A DNA stretch of 64,000 nucleotides from assembly GCF_004363695.1 (NCBI RefSeq), contig NZ_SNZC01000002.1:62001-126000 (forward strand), in the 5' to 3' direction. Position numbers and translations under genes: made by a program. Below are positions 1 to 9,936 of this stretch, piece by piece (positions within the stretch are counted from its first letter, which is position 1; every line of letters starts with the position of its first letter). This stretch comes from Flavobacterium cheniae (GTDB taxonomy: Bacteria; Bacteroidota; Bacteroidia; Flavobacteriales; Flavobacteriaceae). The notes below the pieces were generated by a model. That model ran no database searches. It saw only the letters and a list, made by a program, of their open reading frames with translations, and was not told the DNA's origin.

Positions 1-1134
1 GGTGTTGGAAAAGAAAGTATTCCAAAAATTATTCACTCGCTTTCACACAGAAAACATGGAAAATACATCGCGGTAAACTGCGGTGCCATTCCAGAAGGAA
101 CAATTGATAGTGAACTTTTTGGTCACGAAAAAGGTTCGTTTACTGGAGCAACCAACACACGCGAAGGTTATTTTGAAGTAGCCGATGGCGGAACTATTTT
201 CTTAGATGAAGTTGGCGAATTGCCTTTAACCACTCAAGTGCGTTTATTACGTGTTTTAGAAAATGGTGAATTCATCAAAGTGGGTTCATCGCAAGTGCAA
301 AAAACAAATGTTCGTATTGTAGCTGCTACCAACGTAAACATGTTTGATGCCATTGAAAAAGGAAAGTTTCGTGAAGATTTATTTTATCGTTTGAGCACGG
401 TTGACATTATGTTGCCACCGCTTCGCGAACGTAAAGATGACATTCATTTGTTATTTAGAAAATTTGCTGCTGATTTTGCACATAAATACAAAATGCCTCC
501 TATAAAATTAGATGACGACGCCATTCAATTGTTGATTAAATACAGATGGAGTGGAAATATTCGTCAGTTACGAAATGTTGCCGAACAAATTTCAGTTCTA
601 GAAACCAAACGTGATATTTCATCTCAAACGCTTCTCTCCTATTTACCAATGGAAAATCCGAATTTACCTTCGGTCATTGGAACTAAAAAATCGGAAAGTG
701 ATTTTAGTAACGAAAGAGAAATTTTATACAAAGTGCTTTTTGATATGAAAAGCGATTTGAACGATTTGAAAAAGCTCACTCTAGAATTAATGCAGAACGG
801 AAGTTCCAAAGTTCAGGAAGCGAATAAAGGATTAATTCAGAAAATTTACGGTAAACCCGAAGAAAATGCTATTTTTGAAGAAGAACCAAGAGTGGAAATG
901 CTTCCGAATCAAAATAATCTGATGCAAGAAGAATTTGAAGACGAAGACGATGATCAAAATTACTTATTTGCCGAAACTGTTGATGAAGAAGAAACTTTGA
1001 GTTTAGAAGCGAAAGAAATTGAATTAATAAAAAAATCGTTAGAACGCAATAAAGGAAAAAGAAAAGCTGCGGCTGATGAATTAGGCATTTCAGAACGAAC
1101 ACTTTATAGAAAAATCAAACAATACGATTTATAA
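1..1134 (+). CDS. Sigma-54-dependent transcriptional activator (5' end outside window)
   Basis: The reading frame is open from base 1, so the start codon lies before the window; 377 codons are visible. The product is an AAA+ enhancer-binding activator that uses ATP to remodel RNA polymerase holding sigma-54. Seen: the end of a Walker A motif (GVGKES, visible residues 1-6), a GSFTGA sigma-54-contact loop (45-50, a variant of the usual GAFTGA), Walker B FLDE (67-70), an arginine-rich FREDLFYRL segment, and a C-terminal Fis-type helix-turn-helix (last ~40 residues). An acidic, low-complexity linker lies between the ATPase and the HTH. Whether a receiver domain sits at the N-terminus cannot be seen. 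The stop overlaps the next start by one base (TAATG), so it is translationally coupled to lptE. Confidence 0.93.
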   Translation, partial: GVGKESIPKIIHSLSHRKHGKYIAVNCGAIPEGTIDSELFGHEKGSFTGATNTREGYFEVADGGTIFLDEVGELPLTTQVRLLRVLENGEFIKVGSSQVQKTNVRIVAATNVNMFDAIEKGKFREDLFYRLSTVDIMLPPLRERKDDIHLLFRKFAADFAHKYKMPPIKLDDDAIQLLIKYRWSGNIRQLRNVAEQISVLETKRDISSQTLLSYLPMENPNLPSVIGTKKSESDFSNEREILYKVLFDMKSDLNDLKKLTLELMQNGSSKVQEANKGLIQKIYGKPEENAIFEEEPRVEMLPNQNNLMQEEFEDEDDDQNYLFAETVDEEETLSLEAKEIELIKKSLERNKGKRKAAADELGISERTLYRKIKQYDL

Positions 1135-1637
1135 TGAGATATTTAATAATTGTTTTTAGCATCACTATTTCACTACTTGTAAACAGTTGTGGAGTTTATA
1201 ATTTTACAGGTGCAAAGCCCGTAGATGCTAAAACATTTCAAGTAAATTACTTTCAAAACAATGCACCTTTAGTGGAGCCTGGAATTGAAAGAACCTTTAC
1301 GATTGAACTTCAAGAGATAATACAAAATCAAACAAATCTAAATTTAGTTTCTCAAGGTGGCGAATTACTATACGAAGGTGAAATTGTAGATTACCGCATT
1401 ACGCCAATGACTGCAACTGCAGATCAAAGAGCAGCACAAAACAGATTGACTATTTCTGTAAACGTAAGATTTAGCAATAGAAATAAAGAAGACGACAATT
1501 TTGAAAAACGTTTTTCATTCTTCTATGATTTTGATGCCAATCAGCAATTAGTAGGTTCACAATTAACAACAGCATTAGACGTAATTTTCGAGAGAATCAC
1601 ACAAGATATTTTCAACGAATCACTAGCTAAATGGTAA
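1134..1637 (+). CDS. lptE: LptE-family LPS assembly lipoprotein
   Basis: 167 aa. Probable outer-membrane lipoprotein of the LptDE lipopolysaccharide export complex. Seen: N-terminal basic residue, hydrophobic stretch and lipobox ending VNSC (Cys about residue 19), followed by GVYNFTGA. The YNFTGA start of the mature part and the C-terminal helix with FNESLAKW are typical of Bacteroidota LptE-like proteins as I know the family. The start ATG shares one base with the stop of the sigma-54 activator. Downstream are a TPR protein and secG in the same direction, so an envelope-biogenesis operon is likely. The family is divergent from proteobacterial LptE; the call rests on length, lipobox and context. 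Confidence 0.75.
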   Translation: MRYLIIVFSITISLLVNSCGVYNFTGAKPVDAKTFQVNYFQNNAPLVEPGIERTFTIELQEIIQNQTNLNLVSQGGELLYEGEIVDYRITPMTATADQRAAQNRLTISVNVRFSNRNKEDDNFEKRFSFFYDFDANQQLVGSQLTTALDVIFERITQDIFNESLAKW

Positions 1638-1651
1638 TTAATTTGTAAATT

Positions 1652-2458
1652 TTGAACATATCCGATTTAACATATCTTTTAAATAAGCCTGAAACCATTA
1701 ACGAAAAGCAAACCATTGCTTTAGAGAATGTGGTTTTGCAGTTTCCGTATTTTCAGTCGGCTCGCGCTTTACATTTAAAAGGATTGTACAATCAGGAAAG
1801 TTTTAGATACAATTACGAATTAAAAAAAACAGCTGCTTACACTACTGATAGAACGATTTTATTTGAGTTTATAACTTCGGATAATTTTACTGCAATCCAA
1901 CAAGAGAAGATTGATGAAATTCAAAGATCTTTAATGGATATTGAAGTATATCACATGGAAGAAATAATTGCACTACCTCAAATAGAAACTATTACTATTG
2001 AAGAAGAAAAAGTTGAACTTGAAGTAATAGAAAAAACCTCAGAGGAAAAATTAGAAATTGGCAAACCGATACCATTTACACCATCTGAAAGACATTCCTT
2101 TCAAGAATGGTTACAATTGACAAAATTCAGTCCAATTGAGCGTGAAATCGAAGAAAAAAACACTCAAAACGACCCTGAAAAGCAAAAAAAATTAGATATA
2201 ATCGATAAATTTATTGAAGCCAATCCAAAAATTGCTCCAGTAAAAGAAACGACCAAACCACCTGCAAATATTAGCAAAAGTACTGAAGAGCCTACACACT
2301 TAATGACTGAAACATTAGCCAAAGTGTATTTGGAACAAAAAAAATATACAAAAGCGATACAAGCTTATGAAATATTAATTTTGAAATATCCAGAAAAAAG
2401 TAGTTTCTTTGCAGACCGAATAAACGAAATCAAAAATTTACAACAAAATAATAATTAA
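1652..2458 (+). CDS. TPR-containing protein of unknown function, TTG start
   Basis: 268 aa, no signal peptide seen, so probably cytoplasmic. The N-terminal part (NISDLTYLLNKPETINEKQT...) is a conserved-looking helical region. The middle is a long acidic and lysine-rich linker (~95-200). The C-terminal ~45 residues form one clear tetratricopeptide-like unit (LAKVYLEQKKYTKAIQAYEI). The start is TTG at 1652: an in-frame TAA at 1646-1648 leaves room only for ATT or TTG, and no in-frame ATG precedes the conserved N-terminal residues. The gene sits between lptE and secG with 14 bp and 2 bp gaps. A role in envelope assembly is inferred from position only. Confidence 0.8.
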   Translation: MNISDLTYLLNKPETINEKQTIALENVVLQFPYFQSARALHLKGLYNQESFRYNYELKKTAAYTTDRTILFEFITSDNFTAIQQEKIDEIQRSLMDIEVYHMEEIIALPQIETITIEEEKVELEVIEKTSEEKLEIGKPIPFTPSERHSFQEWLQLTKFSPIEREIEEKNTQNDPEKQKKLDIIDKFIEANPKIAPVKETTKPPANISKSTEEPTHLMTETLAKVYLEQKKYTKAIQAYEILILKYPEKSSFFADRINEIKNLQQNNN

Positions 2459-2460
2459 TT

Positions 2461-2823
2461 ATGGGATTCACAGGTTTTTTAATTGCGATAACAATTGTTT
2501 GTTTTTTATTAATCTTAGCTATTATGGTTCAAAACCCTAAAGGTGGAGGTTTATCTTCTTCATTTGGTGGTTCTCAACAATTAGGTGGAGTTCAAAAAAC
2601 AACAGACTTTTTAGATAAAAGTACTTGGACATTAGGTGGAATTTTAATTGCATTAATTTTACTTTCTAGTTTAAGTTTTAATGGAGCTGCATCTGGTTCT
2701 AAAGTATTAGGTGAAGATGAAACAACTGTTCCTACTACAACAGTTCCTACAACTCCAGAAGCTACTAAACAAGCTGCTCCTGCTGCTACACCAGCGCCAG
2801 TTGCAACTGATTCTGCAAAATAA
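2461..2823 (+). CDS. secG: Preprotein translocase subunit SecG
   Basis: 120 aa inner-membrane subunit of the SecYEG protein-export channel. Seen: first transmembrane segment (~3-22), the family motif VQNPKGGGLSSSFGG (~23-37), a second transmembrane segment (~57-74), then a Thr/Pro/Ala low-complexity tail of ~40 residues rich in TTVPTT-like runs. The two-helix topology and the NPKGGGLSS loop are diagnostic. It begins 2 bp after the TPR gene stop and is followed by a strong hairpin terminator, making it the last gene of the lptE operon. The tail is longer than in proteobacterial SecG. Confidence 0.95.
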   Translation: MGFTGFLIAITIVCFLLILAIMVQNPKGGGLSSSFGGSQQLGGVQKTTDFLDKSTWTLGGILIALILLSSLSFNGAASGSKVLGEDETTVPTTTVPTTPEATKQAAPAATPAPVATDSAK

Positions 2824-2840
2824 GAATTGACAAAATATAC

Positions 2841-2873
2841 AAAATGCCAGCATGTCAGTGCTGGCATTTTTTT
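2841..2873 (+). terminator. Rho-independent terminator after secG
   Basis: Perfect 9-bp stem ATGCCAGCA (2844-2852) / TGCTGGCAT (2859-2867), 6-nt loop, followed by a run of T to 2873. It separates the secG operon from groESL. Confidence 0.9.
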
Positions 2874-2883
2874 TACCGAAAAA

Positions 2884-2915
2884 TTGTCAGAAAATCGCTT
2901 TGGCACAATTTCTGA
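2884..2915 (+). promoter_or_regulatory. Sigma-54-like / heat-shock element upstream of groESL
   Basis: TTGTCAG (2884-2890) is followed by TTGGCACAATTTCTGA (2900-2915), 47 bp before groES. The second element resembles the sigma-54 consensus TGGCAC-N5-TTGC: the minus-24 half is exact, while the minus-12 half reads CTGA, so only T and G match. No CIRCE (HrcA) inverted repeat was seen. Assignment as the groESL promoter is inference. Confidence 0.45.
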
Positions 2916-2961
2916 AAAACAACAAGCAACAAATTAATTTTAATAAATAAAACATATAATC

Positions 2962-3237
2962 ATGTCATTAAACATTAAACCTATTTCAGATCGTGTAGTA
3001 ATTGCTCCTTTGGCAGCAGAAACTACAACAGCTTCAGGAATTATAATTCCAGACACTGCAAAAGAAAAACCACAAAAAGGTACTGTAGTAGCCGTGGGAA
3101 ATGGCAAAAAAGACTATACCATGACTGTAAAAGTTGGGGATACCGTTTTATATGGTAAATATTCAGGAACAGAATTCAAATATGAAGGTAAAGATTACCT
3201 GATTATGAGAGAAGATGAAATTTATGCTATTCTTTAA
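2962..3237 (+). CDS. groES: Co-chaperonin GroES
   Basis: 91 aa; forms the heptameric lid of the GroEL folding chamber in the cytoplasm. Seen: N-terminal [10 protein letters not shown], the mobile-loop region [20 protein letters not shown] (~22-41), the roof and base strands [23 protein letters not shown], and the C-terminal EDEIYAIL. Length and all family landmarks are normal. It lies 53 bp upstream of groEL in the usual groESL order, after the secG terminator and the sigma-54-like element. Confidence 0.98.
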   Translation: MSLNIKPISDRVVIAPLAAETTTASGIIIPDTAKEKPQKGTVVAVGNGKKDYTMTVKVGDTVLYGKYSGTEFKYEGKDYLIMREDEIYAIL

Positions 3238-3269
3238 TCTAAGATTAAATAACAACATTTTAACGTTAA

Positions 3270-4916
<1,647 letters not shown>

Positions 4917-4936
4917 TAAAAATATCAAAAAGAAGT

Positions 4937-4971
4937 AAAAAGCCGATTTGAAAATTCAAATCGGCTTTTTT
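4937..4971 (+). terminator. Rho-independent terminator after groEL
   Basis: 11-bp perfect stem AGCCGATTTGA (4941-4951) / TCAAATCGGCT (4956-4966), AAAT loop, T-tract following and A-tract preceding. Confidence 0.9.
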
Positions 4972-5123
4972 ATTGGTACGAATTTTGCTACATATAATAC
5001 TTATGCAAAATTTTGTATATTTCTATCAAAAAAGGAATTCAATTAAAACAACTTATGATTGTAAAATATGATAATAGACTAACAAAACATCCACACTAAT
5101 AAATCCAACCAAAGACAATCTTT

Positions 5124-7505
5124 ATGAAAAAAAATACAATCTATTTCTCCGTAAATCTTATCTTTATTTTTCTTTTATTTATAACCCAAATTACCTACTC
5201 ACAAGAGGACAAAGAAAAATCAATACTTAAAGAGAAATTAAATAACTATTTCAATTTAAGTAGAGAAAATATTTACCTTCATTTTAATAAGGAGACTTAT
5301 ATTAGTGATGAAACTATTTGGTTTAAAGGATATGTAATAGATAAGTCAAACGGTTCATTGAATTTAGAAACAACTAATGTTCATATCTGTCTTTTGGATG
5401 CCCAAAAAAAAGTTTTAGACACCAAATTATTTCTATCAAGTTTTGGAACCATAAGCGGAAGTTGGGATCTTGATAAAAATTTAAGTTCGGGTACCTACTA
5501 CATTCATGCTTTTACAAATTTCATGAATAATTTCGAAGAAAATGAATCATCTATTTTTGAGTTAGAGGTATTAAATTCTAAAGAATTTTCATTAAGTGAA
5601 GTTTATGACCCATTAGAAAATGTAATTATTGAACTAAATCCTGAAGGTGGAAATATTATTTTTGAATGTGATAATAAAATTGGTGTAAAAATAAAAGATT
5701 GCAAAGGAAATGGAATCAAAATTAACAACATCAAAGTGTTAGATTCTAAGAACAATATGGTTAATCAATTTTCTACAAATAATCAAGGTTACGGGGCATT
5801 TCAAATATTAAACACGAAAAATGAACCATATAAAATCAGTATCGAAAGTAACAATAGTAAAATTGAAAAAACATTACCTAACGTTAATATCGAAGGCATA
5901 AATCTAAATTGTAACAATTCTTTAAACAACGAAAATATTACAATTGAAATTAAAACAAATTCATTCACTTTAGATAAAATAAAAAATAAGAAATTCAAGC
6001 TTTTAGTTCATAAGAATAATGAATTCATTTTTTCTGAAATCGAAATAAATAAGAGTACTGAAAAGATTATTTTAAGTAAAAATGATCTTTTTGAAGGCGT
6101 AAATTTCTTGAGATTATTAGACGAAAAAAACAACTCAATTTCTGAAAGAGTTATCTACAATCATTTTGATAATAACAATACATTAATTTTCAATAAAGTT
6201 AAAATTGAAAATGATTCTTTAATATTAAGAGGGAAAATAAAAACTGCTGGAAACTTAAGTATTAGTTCACTTCCGGAAAAAACAAGTTCTACCTATGAGT
6301 CGAATTCTATTGTATCCGCTTTAAAATTAAACAACTACTTACTTTCTCCAATAGAGAATTATCCTTATTACTTTGAAGATTTTAATAGAAATAAGAATTT
6401 CGAACTAGATTTAGCATTATTAAATCAAAAAACACTAAAATATGATTGGACAAATATTCTAACCAAACAACCTAAAAATACTTACGAATTTCAAAAAGGA
6501 GTTAATATTTCGATCACGTTGAATCAAATTTTACCTAAAAATAGTAACTCAGTATTTACTGGCAACCTTATTATTCCTTCTGAAAAAACCATTATTACTG
6601 AATCAATGAATAATAAAGATGAGTTTGTTTTTAAAAATGTGATTCTTAGGGACTCAACTGAAATCGTTTTCTCACTAAACAGCAATGACAAAAAATACAA
6701 CAGACAAATAAATAGTGTTGCAAGAGTGTTTAATAATTTTACACGTGTTAAAATTCCTGAAATCAATTATTGTAGATCATCTTCTTTTATTAAAAAAGAT
6801 TATCAAAACTTAGAATTCCCTATTAATAACAAAACCATACAACTAAAAAATGTAGAAGTAATAAAAAGAAGAGAGGAAATGAAGCTAAATAATACAGCTC
6901 AAAATAAAATGGCAAGAGGAATAAAAATAAATCCTGAAACTGAAAATCTATCTTTACTGCAATTTTTAGTTAAAAATGGTTATAACGTAACAAGTACTCC
7001 AACTCTTGTAAAAGTTTATAATATTGGAATGACTAAAGCAAATGGCAGTCCATCTGAACCAGTAATTTTAATTGATGATTTTCCTTTAACAGATCTTACT
7101 ATACTTAGAGATTACAATAGTTCTGATGTTGATGAAATCTATTTTAATAAATTCGACAATTCAAATAGAACCATAAATAATGAAACGGGGTCAATAAAAA
7201 TTTATTTGAGAAGAGACATAGCCGTTAAAAAATATACAACAAAAGGGTTAAAGGTTAATAGAATAACAAATGCATTTGAGATTGAAAAGACTTTTCTAAA
7301 TCCATATGATAGTAATTATAATAGTGAAGCTTTTAAAAAACATGGAACCATTGACTGGATTCCAAATATTCTAACTGATAATAATGGATACTTCCAAATT
7401 AAAACTCCTATTCTTGAACAAGAAAAAATACTATTTAATATTCAAGGAATTGACAACGAAGGTAATCTTTACTTCGAAAATATAGTAATCAATGTAAAAG
7501 AATAA
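5124..7505 (+). CDS. Secreted MG2-like / TonB-plug-like surface protein
   Basis: 793 aa. Seen: a signal peptide (MKKNTIYFS... to ~residue 26, ending YSQ), then a region ~40-150 with ENIYLHFNKETYISDETIWFKG split across positions 48-69, typical of the macroglobulin-like (MG2) domain of Bacteroidota surface proteins. Further beta-sandwich-like segments follow, and near 610-700 a plug-like stretch (PVILIDDFPLTDLTIL, then DVDEIYF and GSIKIYLRR) recalls a TonB-receptor plug. No beta-barrel follows: the C-terminus ends in a short carboxypeptidase-regulatory-like sandwich. Such proteins are known in the phylum but their function is not established. It is monocistronic, with a bidirectional terminator downstream. 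Confidence 0.75.
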   Translation: MKKNTIYFSVNLIFIFLLFITQITYSQEDKEKSILKEKLNNYFNLSRENIYLHFNKETYISDETIWFKGYVIDKSNGSLNLETTNVHICLLDAQKKVLDTKLFLSSFGTISGSWDLDKNLSSGTYYIHAFTNFMNNFEENESSIFELEVLNSKEFSLSEVYDPLENVIIELNPEGGNIIFECDNKIGVKIKDCKGNGIKINNIKVLDSKNNMVNQFSTNNQGYGAFQILNTKNEPYKISIESNNSKIEKTLPNVNIEGINLNCNNSLNNENITIEIKTNSFTLDKIKNKKFKLLVHKNNEFIFSEIEINKSTEKIILSKNDLFEGVNFLRLLDEKNNSISERVIYNHFDNNNTLIFNKVKIENDSLILRGKIKTAGNLSISSLPEKTSSTYESNSIVSALKLNNYLLSPIENYPYYFEDFNRNKNFELDLALLNQKTLKYDWTNILTKQPKNTYEFQKGVNISITLNQILPKNSNSVFTGNLIIPSEKTIITESMNNKDEFVFKNVILRDSTEIVFSLNSNDKKYNRQINSVARVFNNFTRVKIPEINYCRSSSFIKKDYQNLEFPINNKTIQLKNVEVIKRREEMKLNNTAQNKMARGIKINPETENLSLLQFLVKNGYNVTSTPTLVKVYNIGMTKANGSPSEPVILIDDFPLTDLTILRDYNSSDVDEIYFNKFDNSNRTINNETGSIKIYLRRDIAVKKYTTKGLKVNRITNAFEIEKTFLNPYDSNYNSEAFKKHGTIDWIPNILTDNNGYFQIKTPILEQEKILFNIQGIDNEGNLYFENIVINVKE

Positions 7506-7513
7506 TTTTGTAT

Positions 7514-7550
7514 AAACCCCGATTTGAAATTTCAAATCGGGGTTTATTTT
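7514..7550. terminator. Bidirectional terminator between convergent genes
   Basis: A perfect 16-bp palindromic stem, AAACCCCGATTTGAAA (7514-7529) / TTTCAAATCGGGGTTT (7530-7545), with T-rich sequence on both sides. It serves the plus-strand surface protein and the minus-strand dab operon. Confidence 0.9.
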
Positions 7551-8314
7551 TATTTTCTCCAATCGAAATTAGTTACATAACTTAGTCTTACTGTAGGATT
7601 ACTTTCTTGAAATGTATTGGTATAATTCCAAATATTTTGATGAATGTAACTCAATTGCATTTGATGGTTTTTATCAAAATTATATCCAACTCCGCCAATC
7701 AATCGGTTCTGATTTAGAAACGTTTTTCCTGCATTGGAACCAATATTCACAAAAACCTCATCGCCAAACAACGCAAATAATTTAGTTGCATCTTCCTTTT
7801 TTATCAAAGGATAATTGAATAAAAGCATATATCGCATTCGGTTTCGATAATCGTAATGATCTATTTCTAAATCACCATTCGATTGCATTGCCGGAACTCC
7901 AACATATCGAAATTCATCTCGTAATCTGTGTGTGATTTTTAATTGTCCACTGTTGTGAACAAACGTTCCTTGAATCCAAAAATGATTTTCGGGAATACTA
8001 ATTTTATTCATCGCCGGATTTCCGTAGGAATACGTATTATAATGACTAAACCCAACGCTTCCCATAAACTTTTTAGTAAATTGATAATCTACTGAAGGAC
8101 GAATAAAATATTGTTGTTTTTCCGAAAATCCATTAGCATATCGCATTGTTGCTTCAAATGAAAAAGAAAACTTTTCCGTAATCATATTCTTTCCAAAATA
8201 GTGCAACCAAATATTGTTATTACTTTCTTTTACTTGTGCGAAAGTAGTATTCAAAGTAAGAAAACTTGCTATTCCAATACAGAACAGCAAGCTCATTTTT
8301 ATATTTTTACCCAT
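7550..8314 (-). CDS. DUF2490-family outer-membrane beta-barrel protein
   Basis: 254 aa. Seen: signal peptide (~1-26, ending TFAQ) and an amphipathic beta-strand pattern throughout, with HYFGKNMITEKFSFSFEATMR-like strands (41-61), LRDEFRY in the middle and a C-terminal RLSYVTNFDWRK. This matches my knowledge of DUF2490, small outer-membrane barrels of unknown function. Its ATG directly follows the stop of the SulP transporter (no intervening base), so it is translationally coupled and is the last gene of the dabA-dabB-sulP operon. It could be a porin for the transported anion; that is inference. Confidence 0.8.
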   Translation of the reverse strand: MGKNIKMSLLFCIGIASFLTLNTTFAQVKESNNNIWLHYFGKNMITEKFSFSFEATMRYANGFSEKQQYFIRPSVDYQFTKKFMGSVGFSHYNTYSYGNPAMNKISIPENHFWIQGTFVHNSGQLKITHRLRDEFRYVGVPAMQSNGDLEIDHYDYRNRMRYMLLFNYPLIKKEDATKLFALFGDEVFVNIGSNAGKTFLNQNRLIGGVGYNFDKNHQMQLSYIHQNIWNYTNTFQESNPTVRLSYVTNFDWRK

Positions 8315-9925
8315 TTATTCTGCTATTAGATTTTTCCTAGAAGCTTTTGGGTGCGAAGATAAGGGTTTATGATTTTCTAAACCAATAATTATAACCGTTC
8401 CGCTATCTTCATTAGCTTCATAATCGTGTTTGAAATGCTCTAAATTTTCCATTACAGAATGGTCTACTAATTTTGTTTTTTTCAAACAAATACTTACTTG
8501 ATATCCCGGTGGAATTTCTTCTAATTTTCTTTTAATTCCCAAATAATTAGAAAAAATAGCAGCTTTACTAATTTCAACTTTGTATTCGTTATTTACAAAG
8601 GAAACTACTGTTGGTGCTTTAAAGAAAGAGGAAATTGGCGTGCCATTCACAACGTGAATAATCATTTTAACCAACATTCCTGCAGCAATTCCAAGTAATA
8701 AATCTTCAAATAAAGTTACCAAAACAGTAACCGTGAAAATGAATAATTGTTCTTTTCCAATGTGCAACATGTGAATGAATTCTTTTGGATGTGCCAATTT
8801 AATTCCCACACTAATTAACATGGCCGCTAATGCTGCGTTAGGAATCATTTCTAGTAACGGAGCTGCTAATAAAACAAAAAGTAAAATAAAAAATCCGTGA
8901 AAGAAATTTGCCCAACGTGTTTTAGCACCATTATTAACATTAGAAGAACTACGAGCTACTTCAGAAATCATTGGCAAACCACCTAAAACAGCAGCTAGCG
9001 TATTTCCAATTCCAACTGCGATTAAATCTTTATTTGTGTTGGATTTTCTTTTGAATGGATCTAACAAATCGATAGCTTTTACGGTTAGTAACGATTCTAA
9101 CGTACCAACCAAAGCAAACATAATTACATATTTAATGAATAATCCGGTTTGATTAATTCCTGAAAAATCGACATTCCAGTTGATATTATCTACTAAATTT
9201 CCGATTTTTACTAAAGCGTACGGTGGTTCTGTGTGTGCAAAATCCATAAATAATTCGCACGGAATTGCAAATAACAACACAACCAAAGGCGCAGGAATCA
9301 TCTTAATAGATTTGTTTTTGATGTATGGCCAACCCATCATAATTACCAAACTCACCACTCCAATAATCGAAGCTTTTGGATCTAAATTGATAATGAATTT
9401 GGGAATGTTTAATAATAATTCAATTGGCCCCATTCCTTTAGCTAACGCAGGATTATCATTCAATAAAACCGGAATTTGTTTAGCAATAATAATAATACCA
9501 ATAGCAGCCAACATCCCGTGAATAGTTGAAAGCGGGAAGAAATCGGCTAACTTACCTAATTTCAAAACACCGAAAAGGATTTGAATTATTCCGGCAACAA
9601 CCATCGCGCCAAGGGCTAATTTCCAACCTAAATCGTTATTTCCTTGACCAAACTCGGCAACAGCACCTGCAACAATAACAATTAAACCGGCAGCTGGTCC
9701 TTTAATCGTTAAGCGAGAACCCATGAAAAACGAAACTACTAAACCACCAATAATTGCAGTAATTAATCCCATGATTGGAGGGAAATCTGAAGCTTTTGCA
9801 ATTCCTAAACTTAAAGGTAAAGCTAATAAAAACACTATAAAACCAGAAATTGCATCCGATTTAAAATTCTCTTTTAAACCTGCCAATCCATCAGCAGGTA
9901 TATATTTTTTTATTTTTGAAGTCAT
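8315..9925 (-). CDS. SulP-family anion (probable bicarbonate) transporter
   Basis: 536 aa inner-membrane transporter of the SulP/SLC26 family. Seen: cytoplasmic N-terminus, ~12 hydrophobic segments starting with GFIVFLLALPLSLGIAKAS (~28-46), SRLTIKGPAAGLIVIV (~70-85), the family signature region GMLAAIGIIIIAKQIPVLL (~137-155), GGLPMISEVARSSSNVNNGA (~314-333), and a C-terminal STAS-like region after ~430. SulP members carry sulfate, chloride or bicarbonate. Position in the dab operon, 11 bp after dabB, points to bicarbonate. The substrate is inferred from context only. Confidence 0.88.
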   Translation of the reverse strand: MTSKIKKYIPADGLAGLKENFKSDAISGFIVFLLALPLSLGIAKASDFPPIMGLITAIIGGLVVSFFMGSRLTIKGPAAGLIVIVAGAVAEFGQGNNDLGWKLALGAMVVAGIIQILFGVLKLGKLADFFPLSTIHGMLAAIGIIIIAKQIPVLLNDNPALAKGMGPIELLLNIPKFIINLDPKASIIGVVSLVIMMGWPYIKNKSIKMIPAPLVVLLFAIPCELFMDFAHTEPPYALVKIGNLVDNINWNVDFSGINQTGLFIKYVIMFALVGTLESLLTVKAIDLLDPFKRKSNTNKDLIAVGIGNTLAAVLGGLPMISEVARSSSNVNNGAKTRWANFFHGFFILLFVLLAAPLLEMIPNAALAAMLISVGIKLAHPKEFIHMLHIGKEQLFIFTVTVLVTLFEDLLLGIAAGMLVKMIIHVVNGTPISSFFKAPTVVSFVNNEYKVEISKAAIFSNYLGIKRKLEEIPPGYQVSICLKKTKLVDHSVMENLEHFKHDYEANEDSGTVIIIGLENHKPLSSHPKASRKNLIAE

Positions 9926-9936
9926 TTCAACTAATT

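Noticed and set aside
2592..2906. Open frame opposite secG and its terminator
   Set aside because: It runs through the terminator hairpin and is low-complexity; shadow of secG.
2874..2961. CIRCE element before groES
   Set aside because: No TTAGCACTC-N9-GAGTGCTAA or close variant is present.
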